Below are positions 1-5,182 of a DNA stretch of 12,132 nt, piece by piece (position 1 is the stretch's first letter; every line of letters starts with the position of its first letter). The notes beneath the pieces are model-generated. The model saw nothing but the letters and a program-made list of their open reading frames with translations, was not told the origin of the DNA and ran no database searches. This DNA is from Thermoplasmatales archaeon (lineage in GTDB: Archaea > Thermoplasmatota > E2 > UBA202 > DSCA01). The position numbers and the translations under genes are program-made. The stretch lies in assembly GCA_011049295.1 (NCBI GenBank), contig DSCA01000198.1:1-12132 (forward strand). Reading direction: 5' to 3'.

Positions 1-130
1 TATCTATATTTACCAGTATTCCTACATCTGCCCCATCAATATCTTTTCCATATTCAACTGGATTGGCAGATGTAACGCCCAATACCATCGCAAGCAAAAC
101 GAAGACTATTAGTTGTTTCCTCCAAATCAT
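1..130 (-). CDS. Secreted protein of unknown function, 5' part only
   Basis: Forty-three codons are open on the minus strand from an ATG at 130-128 to the window edge; the rest lies outside. The N-terminus is a clear signal peptide: MIWRKQ (basic), a hydrophobic run LIVFVLLAMVLGV, then TSA before a probable cleavage site and the mature start NPVEYG. The protein is therefore inferred to be exported or anchored outside the membrane. Support for expression comes from a TATA box at 161-170 and a purine-rich GGTGGGAG just before the ATG, giving a short leader. Too little of the mature protein is visible to assign a family. It is AT-richer than the genes right of 4000, like the rest of the left region, and could belong either to the integrated element or to older chromosome beyond it. 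Confidence 0.6.
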   Translation of the reverse strand, partial: MIWRKQLIVFVLLAMVLGVTSANPVEYGKDIDGADVGILVNID

Positions 131-160
131 TCTCCCACCACATTCTACATCGGTAAACTC

Positions 161-170
161 AATTTATATG
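161..170 (-). promoter_or_regulatory. TATA box of the secreted-protein gene
   Basis: On the minus strand the sequence reads CATATAAATT, a good archaeal box A, 31-40 bases before the ATG at 130. Transcription would start near 140 and leave a leader of about 10 bases that includes GGTGGGAG. Confidence 0.5.
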
Positions 171-208
171 TTTTTATAGCATCAAACCATTAATGGCAAT
201 TTCAATTC

Positions 209-281
209 CGTTAGGCTAACACAAGAGCCACTGAGCCATCCCCTTCAACCACATTTTTTAAGGCTGCTCCGAAGCCTAACG
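209..281. repeat. Inverted repeat CGTTAGGCT / AGCCTAACG
   Basis: Bases 209-217 (CGTTAGGCT) and 273-281 (AGCCTAACG) are perfect 9-base reverse complements separated by 55 bases. The loop is wide, so a simple hairpin terminator is unlikely; a protein-binding pair or a relic of a small mobile sequence is possible. No target duplication is obvious. Confidence 0.35.
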
Positions 282-317
282 AACTGGTTTTCTTGCTGCT
301 ATTTTGGTAATACTTTT

Positions 318-665
318 CGATTTCGCAACACTATATCATAGCAACTTAACTACCACTAGGGGCAATGATTCTAAGGCTATTCAATATGTTGCGAATAGGT
401 CTGTATGAGCAATATCAAATTGTTTTGCTTAGCGTTAATTCTAGTGAGAATAACTATCTGTTAATAGCCATCCTATTCAGTTAAGGTCGTTCAGGCGATG
501 CGCTGATCTCAACAAAGGATTTTATTGACTTCGGCCTCCTTTCTCTGTTCATGTGCGCTGACGGATGGTTTTGTTCGCTGGTTCGGTTCTGTTAAGTTTG
601 CGGGTGATTACGTTATTTTTATATGTGTGAGAATATGAGCAATCACCCGAATTCGCAACAGTATG
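318..665. repeat. Dispersed motif WTTCGCAACA, three copies
   Basis: The motif occurs on + at 321-330 (TTTCGCAACA) and 651-660 (ATTCGCAACA) and inverted at 387-396 (TGTTGCGAAT). The copies are followed by CTATA, GTATG and TATTG in their own orientation, so similarity extends a few bases. A separate 10-mer, TATGAGCAAT, recurs at 404-413 and 634-643, close to two of the copies. This suggests repeated binding sites for one protein, though AT-rich DNA makes chance partial matches likelier. Confidence 0.35.
601..649. promoter_or_regulatory. Inverted repeat flanking a TATA-like box
   Basis: CGGGTGATT at 601-609 and AATCACCCG at 641-649 are perfect 9-base arms separated by 31 bases. Between them lies TTTTTATATG (616-625), which also reads as CATATAAAAA on the minus strand, so it could serve a promoter in either direction. 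Arms on both sides of a TATA box look like an operator pair; folding into a hairpin is the alternative. No good gene starts at the expected distance on either strand, so the transcript it would control is unknown. Confidence 0.4.
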
Positions 666-690
666 ACCGACCTGACAAAGTAACGACCAA

Positions 691-720
691 GTAATTACAC
701 AGTAATTACTCGGTAATTAC
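691..720. repeat. Three GTAATTAC palindromes at 11-base spacing
   Basis: The perfect palindrome GTAATTAC occurs at 691-698, 702-709 and 713-720, exactly 11 bases apart, so the sites lie on about the same face of the helix. A partial fourth site, ATAATTAC, is at 779-786. A second shared word, GTAACGACC, flanks the cluster at 680-688 and 794-802. Such phased arrays are typical of cooperative protein binding, as at replication origins (iterons) or autoregulated operators. I cannot say which protein binds; the RHH and HTH proteins encoded to the right are candidates by proximity only. Confidence 0.6.
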
Positions 721-813
721 CTGAGAATTCCCCTTTAACACTCTCACTTTTTACCATCCTGACAGAACCACGAACCGATAATTACCCTACCTGGTAACGA
801 CCCACATACCCCC

Positions 814-935
814 CGTACCTCCTTCGATTGATGACGCAGGATGTCCGTAGATCACTCACAGGTATACACCAACCAACCGGGAGCACAACCAAAATCCCCC
901 CCATACGTACCCCCGTCCATCGATGACGCAGGACA
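814..935. repeat. 30-base near-direct repeat
   Basis: Bases 814-843 and 906-935 align without gaps at about four fifths of positions. The shared core is GATGACGCAGGA (830-841 and 922-933), and both copies start with CGTACC. The copies start 92 bases apart. They lie outside any gene I can support, so coding constraint does not explain them. Confidence 0.5.
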
Positions 936-1025
936 GAGCTACAATGAGACGTCATCACAACTCCACAAAATCATATCCTTCAAAAAAATTGGTGCCCGTC
1001 TACGACATGTACGCAAAAAGTATAC

Positions 1026-1047
1026 ACACCGTAAACACACCGTAAAC
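1026..1047. repeat. Tandem 11-mer ACACCGTAAAC, two copies
   Basis: Two identical, directly abutting copies of ACACCGTAAAC cover 1026-1036 and 1037-1047, with a related ATACGTAAAC at 1071-1080. The 11-base period matches the GTAATTAC array upstream. It lies just beyond the 3' end of the leftward gene ending at 1114. Confidence 0.5.
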
Positions 1048-1113
1048 AAAAAGTGGACGACACGTATACCATACGTAAACAACTACCCCTCTATCGACAT
1101 GCAGACGCCAGGA

Positions 1114-1473
1114 TCATCGGGGACACCACTCGTGACCCCATCGATTCTGGATGAGAAAGCGCGCAATACGATCCATCCAATACGTATCATAAGGATCAAG
1201 CGGTACGAGACCACCGCATTTCCAACAGGGAAAACGAACAATGTACTTACGAGCCTGAGCCCAGCCCCTCGCATAGCCCTCAGCCCGTGCTTTATATGCC
1301 ACGGAATCAATGCGATCCATTTCATCCACAGCCCGAACATAGGCGTCCCCGTAGCTCTCCCCCGGATACCGATACGTATCCAGAACAAATTTACGCTCAG
1401 GCGTCAACCTCAACGATACCACAGGACACCTCTGGTTGTACATACGATTATACCTCCTCCTCGCATCATTCAT
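1114..1473 (-). CDS. Small RHH-like and zinc-binding protein, hypothetical
   Basis: This 119-residue protein is not assigned to a named family. The middle segment (about residues 16-52, PVVSLRLTPERK then two helices) has the strand-helix-helix pattern of ribbon-helix-helix DNA-binding proteins. The C-terminus has CWKCGG (Cys83, Cys86) and a final GHEWC (His114, Cys117), a likely zinc site; this kind of C-terminal finger is common in small proteins of archaeal plasmids and viruses. I chose the ATG at 1473 because it overlaps the stop of the upstream gene (ATGAATGA), which suggests translational coupling. An in-frame ATG at 1518 would add 15 residues but overlaps the upstream gene by about 50 bases with no visible ribosome-binding site. 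A DNA-binding regulator of the element is plausible but inferred. Confidence 0.6.
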   Translation of the reverse strand: MNDARRRYNRMYNQRCPVVSLRLTPERKFVLDTYRYPGESYGDAYVRAVDEMDRIDSVAYKARAEGYARGWAQARKYIVRFPCWKCGGLVPLDPYDTYWMDRIARFLIQNRWGHEWCPR

Positions 1474-1702
1474 CCTCCCCACCCTCCTTTCGTACGAGAT
1501 ACTCCCTAGCAGGGACATCGGTCCGCAAAATTGACCCTCGTTTCCCCACCGCGGTCCTCAACTGAGTTATAGACTGTAAAGCATCACCCGGAACCACCAC
1601 CCCGACACCATGACGAAACGTCACCACAACAGTCCCGCCCCGTTGTTCAACACCAACAATAGTCCCCACCATTTCCTGCCAAAGTCCAAGTTGTACGTCC
1701 AT
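1466..1702 (-). CDS. Small hypothetical protein of the element
   Basis: A 78-residue protein with no family I recognise. Residues 11-40 alternate hydrophobic residues and glycines (MVGTIVGVEQRGGTVVVTF, then HGVGVVVPG), which suggests a small beta-barrel or SH3/OB-like fold; the C-terminal 30 residues are charged and end in GGEDE. It is the first gene after a TATA box at 1732-1743 and its stop overlaps the start of the next leftward gene, so the two are probably one transcript. A second in-frame ATG at codon 11 is possible. The position inside the integrase-linked region suggests an element gene of unknown role. Confidence 0.55.
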   Translation of the reverse strand: MDVQLGLWQEMVGTIVGVEQRGGTVVVTFRHGVGVVVPGDALQSITQLRTAVGKRGSILRTDVPAREYLVRKEGGEDE

Positions 1703-1731
1703 GGATATGTAACGAGTTTCCCCACCATCTA

Positions 1732-1743
1732 CCTATTTAAATG
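1732..1743 (-). promoter_or_regulatory. TATA box for the two small element genes
   Basis: The minus strand reads CATTTAAATAGG, a strong box A, roughly 31-41 bases before the ATG at 1702, predicting a leader of about 10 bases. It sits between a T-run terminator (1765-1771) and the start codon. Confidence 0.6.
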
Positions 1744-1762
1744 GACAACTGCAACCACTCGA

Positions 1763-1773
1763 AGAAAAAAAGT
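1763..1773 (-). terminator. T-run terminator after the HTH gene
   Basis: The minus strand reads CACTTTTTTTC about 20 bases after the TAA of the HTH gene. Archaeal transcription commonly ends at such T-runs without a hairpin. It separates the three-gene integrase cluster from the next promoter. Confidence 0.5.
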
Positions 1774-1789
1774 GCACCTATGCTTCCCG

Positions 1790-2452
1790 TTACATAAAAC
1801 GCGAGCCCTCCCGGCTCTGAAACGCCTGTTTCCCCTCGTCCTCCCGCCGGTCCCTCCAGTAGTCAAAATGCTCCCAGGCCACAACCCGAATCTCCTCATC
1901 AGGATGAAGCAAGGCTGCATCCAAAAAATAAACAGCCCAGGTAGAGTAAAGCGCGTCCAAATCCGTTTTGTCCGGATTCCGACGAAGATAACCTACCCTA
2001 TACCGTTCAATATTACATTTAGAACTCAACCCCTCAAAATAATGCAGCCGCCCCTTTAACATATCCAGCCTAAAGACATGAATCTTCACCTCCCCTCTGA
2101 GCCACGGTGAAAATGCAGCACCCAACTCTTTTTTCTTCTCCGTCAGAAACCGTTGCTGCTCCTTAACCTCAGGAATTACTCGCCCCAAGGTTTCCCTATG
2201 TTCCCGCTCGACATGGTGCCGATGCACCTCGGCATAGTAAAAAACCTCCCGTCCCCGTCTCTGATAAACAACGCCATCCGGATCACCCCGATCCATCCTA
2301 TCCCGATAGTACCTCAGCCAGTTACGAATCGTTCGCGGAGACCTATCCGTGATACCCACCAGCCGCTCCACCAACACGTTAGAGTTAAAGGGCCGCATAT
2401 TCTCTTCAAGAAAAACAACCACATAGCCCCTATCATACCGACCAGAAACCAT
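1790..2452 (-). CDS. HTH protein of unknown function, linked to integrase
   Basis: A 220-residue, mostly soluble and strongly charged protein. Residues about 22-50 (SNVLVERLVGITDRSPRTIRNW) look like a helix-turn-helix, followed by an Arg-rich linker. A helical, probably coiled-coil part spans about residues 77-112 and ends in LTEKKKEL. The C-terminal half has many aromatic residues (YYAEV, LHYFEG, WAVYF, WEHFDYW) and I do not recognise it. The ATG lies one base after the recombinase stop, with GGGGGTG seven bases upstream, so it should be co-translated from the same mRNA. A role in excision control, replication or regulation of the element is inferred from linkage only. Its stop is followed by a T-run. 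Confidence 0.65.
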   Translation of the reverse strand: MVSGRYDRGYVVVFLEENMRPFNSNVLVERLVGITDRSPRTIRNWLRYYRDRMDRGDPDGVVYQRRGREVFYYAEVHRHHVEREHRETLGRVIPEVKEQQRFLTEKKKELGAAFSPWLRGEVKIHVFRLDMLKGRLHYFEGLSSKCNIERYRVGYLRRNPDKTDLDALYSTWAVYFLDAALLHPDEEIRVVAWEHFDYWRDRREDEGKQAFQSREGSRFM

Positions 2453-2453
2453 C

Positions 2454-3425
2454 TCAGAACACCCCCAGCTGCGGGATACAGGCCAGATACTCCTTTTTCA
2501 ACTCCTCCCGATCGATATGATGATAAATATCAATGGCCTCACTCCTTGAGTCGCCCCGGAGTTCCTTGACATATTCCCGTTTCATTCCCCCGCGGAGGAG
2601 CATGGTCGTGAACCAGTGCCGGCAGTTGTGCGGCGAAAATTTCTTTCCGAGATTCTGGGAGGTAGGATCGTGGAGGCCCATCCGTTGTGCATATTTCGTG
2701 ACGATAGCGTAGACCCCGTTACGATTGAGTCGTCCCTGTTGCTCGTTGATGAACAGCGGCTTTTTGTCTTCACCCTGTAATCGACTCTCTCTTGTGGTCA
2801 TCCATCTCTTGAGGATCACCGCCGTCTCATGATCAAAAAATACAACCCGGTTTGTCCGTTTCCGGGTGGGTTTAAGGGTGATGCTGTAGTCGACCCAGTC
2901 GATGTCATCGATGTCGAGAGTTATGAGCTCGTTTCTCCGGATGCCCGTCTTGGCGAGCAGCGTCACCACCGCTTTATCTCGCGGGTCCAGGATACTGGTG
3001 ATGAGCTTAACCATTTGTTCCTCCGAGATGATCTGCCGCTCCGATTCACGATTATGCTTCAAGCATAGCTGGCGGAGATAGCGTTTCCCAAACAGGGGTA
3101 TCAGGTTTTTAGTCACCAGGTTCTCAAACTCCAGAAACTCATAAAACGACCGGAGAGCAGAGAAATACCGGCTGATCGTCGGGTCCTTCAACTCTTTGTC
3201 GACCGTCAAGAAATCAAGAAACCCCCGCAGGTCATCGATATCCACAGCAGGGGCCGGCTTACCGACATGCTTGAAGAAGATGCGGAGGGAGGACCGATAG
3301 TTGTCAATGGTCCGCTTTGTTAAGCGTCGTCTCCGCGCATCGGCCACATACAACCGCAGTAAGTTATCATTGGAGGGTATGCTCGATGACATATCTCTCG
3401 TGTGTTCAGTGACTAGTCCCTCCAT
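2454..3425 (-). CDS. Tyrosine recombinase / phage-type integrase
   Basis: This 323-residue protein would integrate and excise the element by site-specific recombination. The N-terminal SAM-like core-binding domain (about residues 20-115) has the typical TIDNYRSSLRIFFKHVG and ISRYFSALRSFYEFL helices. The catalytic domain shows Arg163 (TGIRRNEL), a hairpin with basic residues (PTRKRTNR), the HxxR box His266/Arg269 (SPHNCRHW) and nucleophile Tyr301 (IDIYHHID). The usual second His (LGH) is replaced by LRGD, which I recall as common in archaeal integrases of this type. All other key residues are present and the length is normal, so it looks intact. The start overlaps the upstream gene; ATG at 3425 is my choice, with GTG at 3431 and ATG at 3392 possible. 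It lies about 600 bases from the 3' end of tRNA-Glu, its likely target. Confidence 0.88.
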   Translation of the reverse strand: MEGLVTEHTRDMSSSIPSNDNLLRLYVADARRRRLTKRTIDNYRSSLRIFFKHVGKPAPAVDIDDLRGFLDFLTVDKELKDPTISRYFSALRSFYEFLEFENLVTKNLIPLFGKRYLRQLCLKHNRESERQIISEEQMVKLITSILDPRDKAVVTLLAKTGIRRNELITLDIDDIDWVDYSITLKPTRKRTNRVVFFDHETAVILKRWMTTRESRLQGEDKKPLFINEQQGRLNRNGVYAIVTKYAQRMGLHDPTSQNLGKKFSPHNCRHWFTTMLLRGGMKREYVKELRGDSRSEAIDIYHHIDREELKKEYLACIPQLGVF

Positions 3426-3946
3426 TTCCACCCCTTCGGAGTTGACTCCACCAGGCCATAGGATTCCAGGATGTCCAGCTGCCGTGACAGCGCCCTAATG
3501 GCCTCTGTTTCACCCAGCTTGACCCCCAGGTACCGCACGATGTCCTCATCACTCACGGGTTTAGGGCGGCCATCACTCCTCCGGGTTTCCCGCAGCACCT
3601 CCACCAGCTCCCGGCTAAACCCTCTGACGCCCTGGTACTCCTGGCCCAGGAAGGGCTGCGCCCGATAGCTCCGCAGCTCCGTCTCCAACTGGCCGACCAG
3701 GATATCCAGCTGCCGGTTTTTCTCCCGGACACCCGCCAGTTCCTCTTTCAGTTCCCGTAGTTCCTTTATCAGTTCTGGTTTCGAGGTGCTCGTGGCATCC
3801 TCCTCCAGCGTCTCCTCCACCAGAGCCACCACCCACTTGGACAGCGTCATCCCCCGGTCCGCCGCCAACTGCTTCCACCGGTCCTTCTCCCCGGGGGTGG
3901 GAAGGTACACATCCACCCGTCGACTCATCCGATCGGCATATTTCAT
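3413..3946 (-). CDS. RHH, coiled-coil and winged-helix protein, likely regulator
   Basis: A 177-residue protein with three parts. Residues about 10-48 match a ribbon-helix-helix fold (RVDVYLPTPGEKDRWKQLA, then MTLSKWVVALVEETL). Residues about 57-95 form a heptad-rich coiled coil (ELIKELRELKEELAGVREKN). Residues about 112-175 look like a winged helix (SDEDIVRYLG, then LSRQLDILESYGLVE, then a GWKW wing). It probably binds DNA as a dimer and may control the integrase cluster or act as an accessory recombination factor; this is inference. The gene is first in the cluster, and its last codons overlap the recombinase start by about a dozen bases. A TATA box 33-40 bases upstream supports the ATG at 3946; an ATG seven codons in is the alternative. 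Confidence 0.75.
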   Translation of the reverse strand: MKYADRMSRRVDVYLPTPGEKDRWKQLAADRGMTLSKWVVALVEETLEEDATSTSKPELIKELRELKEELAGVREKNRQLDILVGQLETELRSYRAQPFLGQEYQGVRGFSRELVEVLRETRRSDGRPKPVSDEDIVRYLGVKLGETEAIRALSRQLDILESYGLVESTPKGWKWRD

Positions 3947-3978
3947 GATGTGTTCACAGTATATTATACAGAGAGACC

Positions 3979-3988
3979 TATATAAATG
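3979..3988 (-). promoter_or_regulatory. TATA box of the integrase cluster
   Basis: The minus strand reads CATTTATATA, a strong box A, 33-42 bases before the ATG at 3946 and only about 17 bases from the 3' end of tRNA-Glu. If the attachment site lies in the tRNA, this promoter sits inside the element close to its border. Confidence 0.6.
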
Positions 3989-3994
3989 TGACGT

Positions 3995-4004
3995 GTAAAA
4001 TAAT
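3995..4004 (-). terminator. T-rich stop after tRNA-Glu
   Basis: Directly after the tRNA-Glu 3' end the minus strand reads ATTATTTTAC, a weak T-rich stop typical after archaeal tRNA genes. Confidence 0.35.
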
Positions 4005-4130
4005 GCTCCCGCCGGGATTTGAACCCGGGTGGCCGGCTCTCTTTGAACCCTGGGGGTGAAACACCTTTTCTAAGGGTGTTCAGGGGTTCTCGAAAGGCCG
4101 GAATGATTGGCCGGACTACACCACGGGAGC
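4005..4130 (-). tRNA. tRNA-Glu (UUC) with intron
   Basis: The 126-base gene encodes a 74-base mature tRNA once a 52-base intron is removed. The acceptor stem is GCTCCCG with CGGGAGC (7 pairs), the T arm is CCGGG-TTCAAAT-CCCGG, and the anticodon stem is CCGGC with GCCGG closing loop CTTTCGA, so the anticodon is UUC. The 5' exon is 4091-4130 and the 3' exon 4005-4038. No CCA is encoded. It follows tRNA-Gln by eight bases and is likely cotranscribed. Its 3' end faces the integrase cluster, making it the probable integration target; the gene itself is complete, as expected if the element restored the 3' end on insertion. Confidence 0.93.
4039..4090 (-). other. tRNA intron with canonical bulge-helix-bulge
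   Basis: The 52-base intron interrupts the anticodon loop between positions 37 and 38. The splice motif is textbook: exon CTTT pairs with intron AAAG (4-base central helix), the bulges are CGA and AGA, and the intron side continues as GAACCC paired with GGGTTC. Cutting after the second base of each bulge gives the correct anticodon loop. A further AACACC/GGTGTT pairing closes the apical loop. It would be removed by the archaeal tRNA-splicing endonuclease. No protein is encoded in it. Confidence 0.9.
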
Positions 4131-4138
4131 ATCCAGCA

Positions 4139-4211
4139 TAGCCCTGGGCAGATTCGAACTGCCGTCATCGGGTCCAAAGCCCGATATGATTGGCCGCTAC
4201 ACCACAGGGCT
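4139..4211 (-). tRNA. tRNA-Gln (UUG)
   Basis: A 73-base tRNA with acceptor AGCCCTG/CAGGGCT and discriminator A, anticodon stem TCGGG/CCCGA around loop CTTTGGA (anticodon UUG), and T arm GGCAG-TTCGAAT-CTGCC. There is no intron and no encoded CCA. It is the first gene of the tRNA pair, with tRNA-Glu eight bases downstream. Confidence 0.95.
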
Positions 4212-4238
4212 ATGACCAAAAGGGGGAATATCAAGTTA

Positions 4239-4248
4239 CTATATAACT
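4239..4248 (-). promoter_or_regulatory. TATA box of the tRNA pair
   Basis: The minus strand reads AGTTATATAG, 28-37 bases before the 5' end of tRNA-Gln, so transcription would begin a few bases before the mature end. It also lies just past the mtnA stop codon. Confidence 0.6.
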
Positions 4249-4271
4249 TTTGATGGTATGCCTCCGTCAGC

Positions 4272-5171
4272 CTACGGGGTAATGATGCCGTCCTCGGTGA
4301 TGATACCCGTGATGTATCGGGCCGGAGTGACGTCAAAGGCCGGATTTTGCACCTGCTCCGGCCCATAGTCAAATATCCTGGTGACCTCCACCTCATCCCG
4401 TTCCTCAATCCGGATATCGGCCCCGCTCCCTATGGAACGGTCAAAGGTGCTCACGGGCGCAGCCACGTAAAAGGGAACGTCGTTTTCGTGGGCCACAACC
4501 GCCTTTTCATAGGTACCGATTTTGTTGGCCACGTCGTAGTTGGCGGCGATACGGTCGGCCCCCACTATGACCATGTCCACCTCCCCCCGCTGCATGTAGT
4601 AACCGGCGGCGTTGTCGACAATCAGCGCATGCCGGATGCCCTCCTGCTGCAGCTCCCAGGCGGTGAGCAGCCCCTGCAGACGGGGTCGGGTCTCGTCCAC
4701 CCACACGAAAACATCCCGGTCCTTGGCCGCCCGCAGGGGGGCCAGGGCCGTTCCCCAGTCCACGGTGGCCAGGGCCCCGGCATTGCAGTGGGTGAGAATG
4801 CATTGTCCCCGCTCAATGAGTCGGGCCCCCACCCGGCCTATACGCCGGCATTTGTCGATGACGGTCTCCACATAGGCATGGGCGGCGTCCAGGGAGCAGC
4901 CGTGCTCCAGCATGTAGTCGACGGCGTAGAACAAGTCGTGGGCGGTGGGGCGGGTGCGGCGGAGGCGGCGGGCAGTCTTTTCCGGTTCTTCCCCCAGCAC
5001 CATGCCGTAGACAGCGGCGCAGCCAATGGCCGGAGCACCCCGGACCACCATTTTTTTGATGGCCTCTGCCACCCTGACGTCGGTGTCTGCCTCAAAAAAC
5101 CGCAATTGAAAGGGCAGATGGCGCTGGTCTATAAACACCAGCTTGTGGTCCTCCCACCACAGAGAACGCAT
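4272..5171 (-). CDS. mtnA: MtnA-type sugar-phosphate isomerase
   Basis: A 299-residue member of the MtnA / eIF2B-like isomerase family, which converts 5-methylthioribose-1-phosphate to the 1-phosphate ketose; methanogen members also accept 5-deoxyribose-1-phosphate. The family motifs are all present: RGAPAIG (from residue 44), THCNAGALAT with the catalytic Cys129, DETRPRLQG (from 159), GADRIAAN with catalytic Asp206, VANKIGTY (from 214), and NPAFDVTPARYI near the end. I prefer the ATG at 5171: AGGAGG lies about seven bases before it and MRSLWWEDHKLVFIDQ matches the usual N-terminus. An ATG at 5192 would add seven residues. The ribosome-binding site overlaps the stop of the upstream aldolase-family gene, so it is the last gene of a coupled three-gene operon. 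The ribose-1,5-bisphosphate isomerases form a related subfamily; the motifs here fit MtnA better. Confidence 0.9.
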   Translation of the reverse strand: MRSLWWEDHKLVFIDQRHLPFQLRFFEADTDVRVAEAIKKMVVRGAPAIGCAAVYGMVLGEEPEKTARRLRRTRPTAHDLFYAVDYMLEHGCSLDAAHAYVETVIDKCRRIGRVGARLIERGQCILTHCNAGALATVDWGTALAPLRAAKDRDVFVWVDETRPRLQGLLTAWELQQEGIRHALIVDNAAGYYMQRGEVDMVIVGADRIAANYDVANKIGTYEKAVVAHENDVPFYVAAPVSTFDRSIGSGADIRIEERDEVEVTRIFDYGPEQVQNPAFDVTPARYITGIITEDGIITP

Positions 5172-5182
5172 ATCTTTTCCTC

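Larger units (their letters stand above)
131..1113. other. Gene-poor repeat-rich stretch
   Basis: I find no convincing protein gene here on either strand. Bases 131-760 are clearly AT-rich compared with the host genes. The stretch contains several repeat families, listed separately: a palindromic octamer repeated every 11 bases, a 30-base near-repeat, a tandem 11-mer, an inverted repeat around a TATA-like sequence, a dispersed WTTCGCAACA motif and a wide-loop inverted repeat. A T7 run on the minus strand (A7 at 982-988 on +) could terminate the leftward gene ending at 1114. The + strand reading frame over 841-1509 lacks a promoter, has low-complexity Pro/Ser/Thr/His composition and lies antisense to the gene ending at 1114, so I do not call it. 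The stretch could be a replication origin, a regulatory hub or an untranslated RNA region; the sequence does not decide between these. Confidence 0.5.

Noticed and set aside
635..694. 19-codon + strand peptide starting MSNHPNSQQY
   Set aside because: It begins before the predicted transcription start of the nearby TATA-like box, lacks a ribosome-binding site and ends within the repeat array.
691..720. CRISPR array
   Set aside because: The repeated unit is 8 bases with 3-base gaps; there are no 24-40 base repeats with spacers and no cas genes.
841..1509. + strand open frame of 222 codons over the repeat region and a small gene
   Set aside because: Low-complexity Pro/Ser/Thr/His-rich translation, no promoter at the right distance, and a better-supported minus-strand gene covers much of it. 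I hold this rejection with moderate confidence.
1..3960. Duplicate of the tRNA-Glu 3' end as a left attachment site
   Set aside because: I searched for the T-arm and acceptor sequence on both strands and found no convincing copy.
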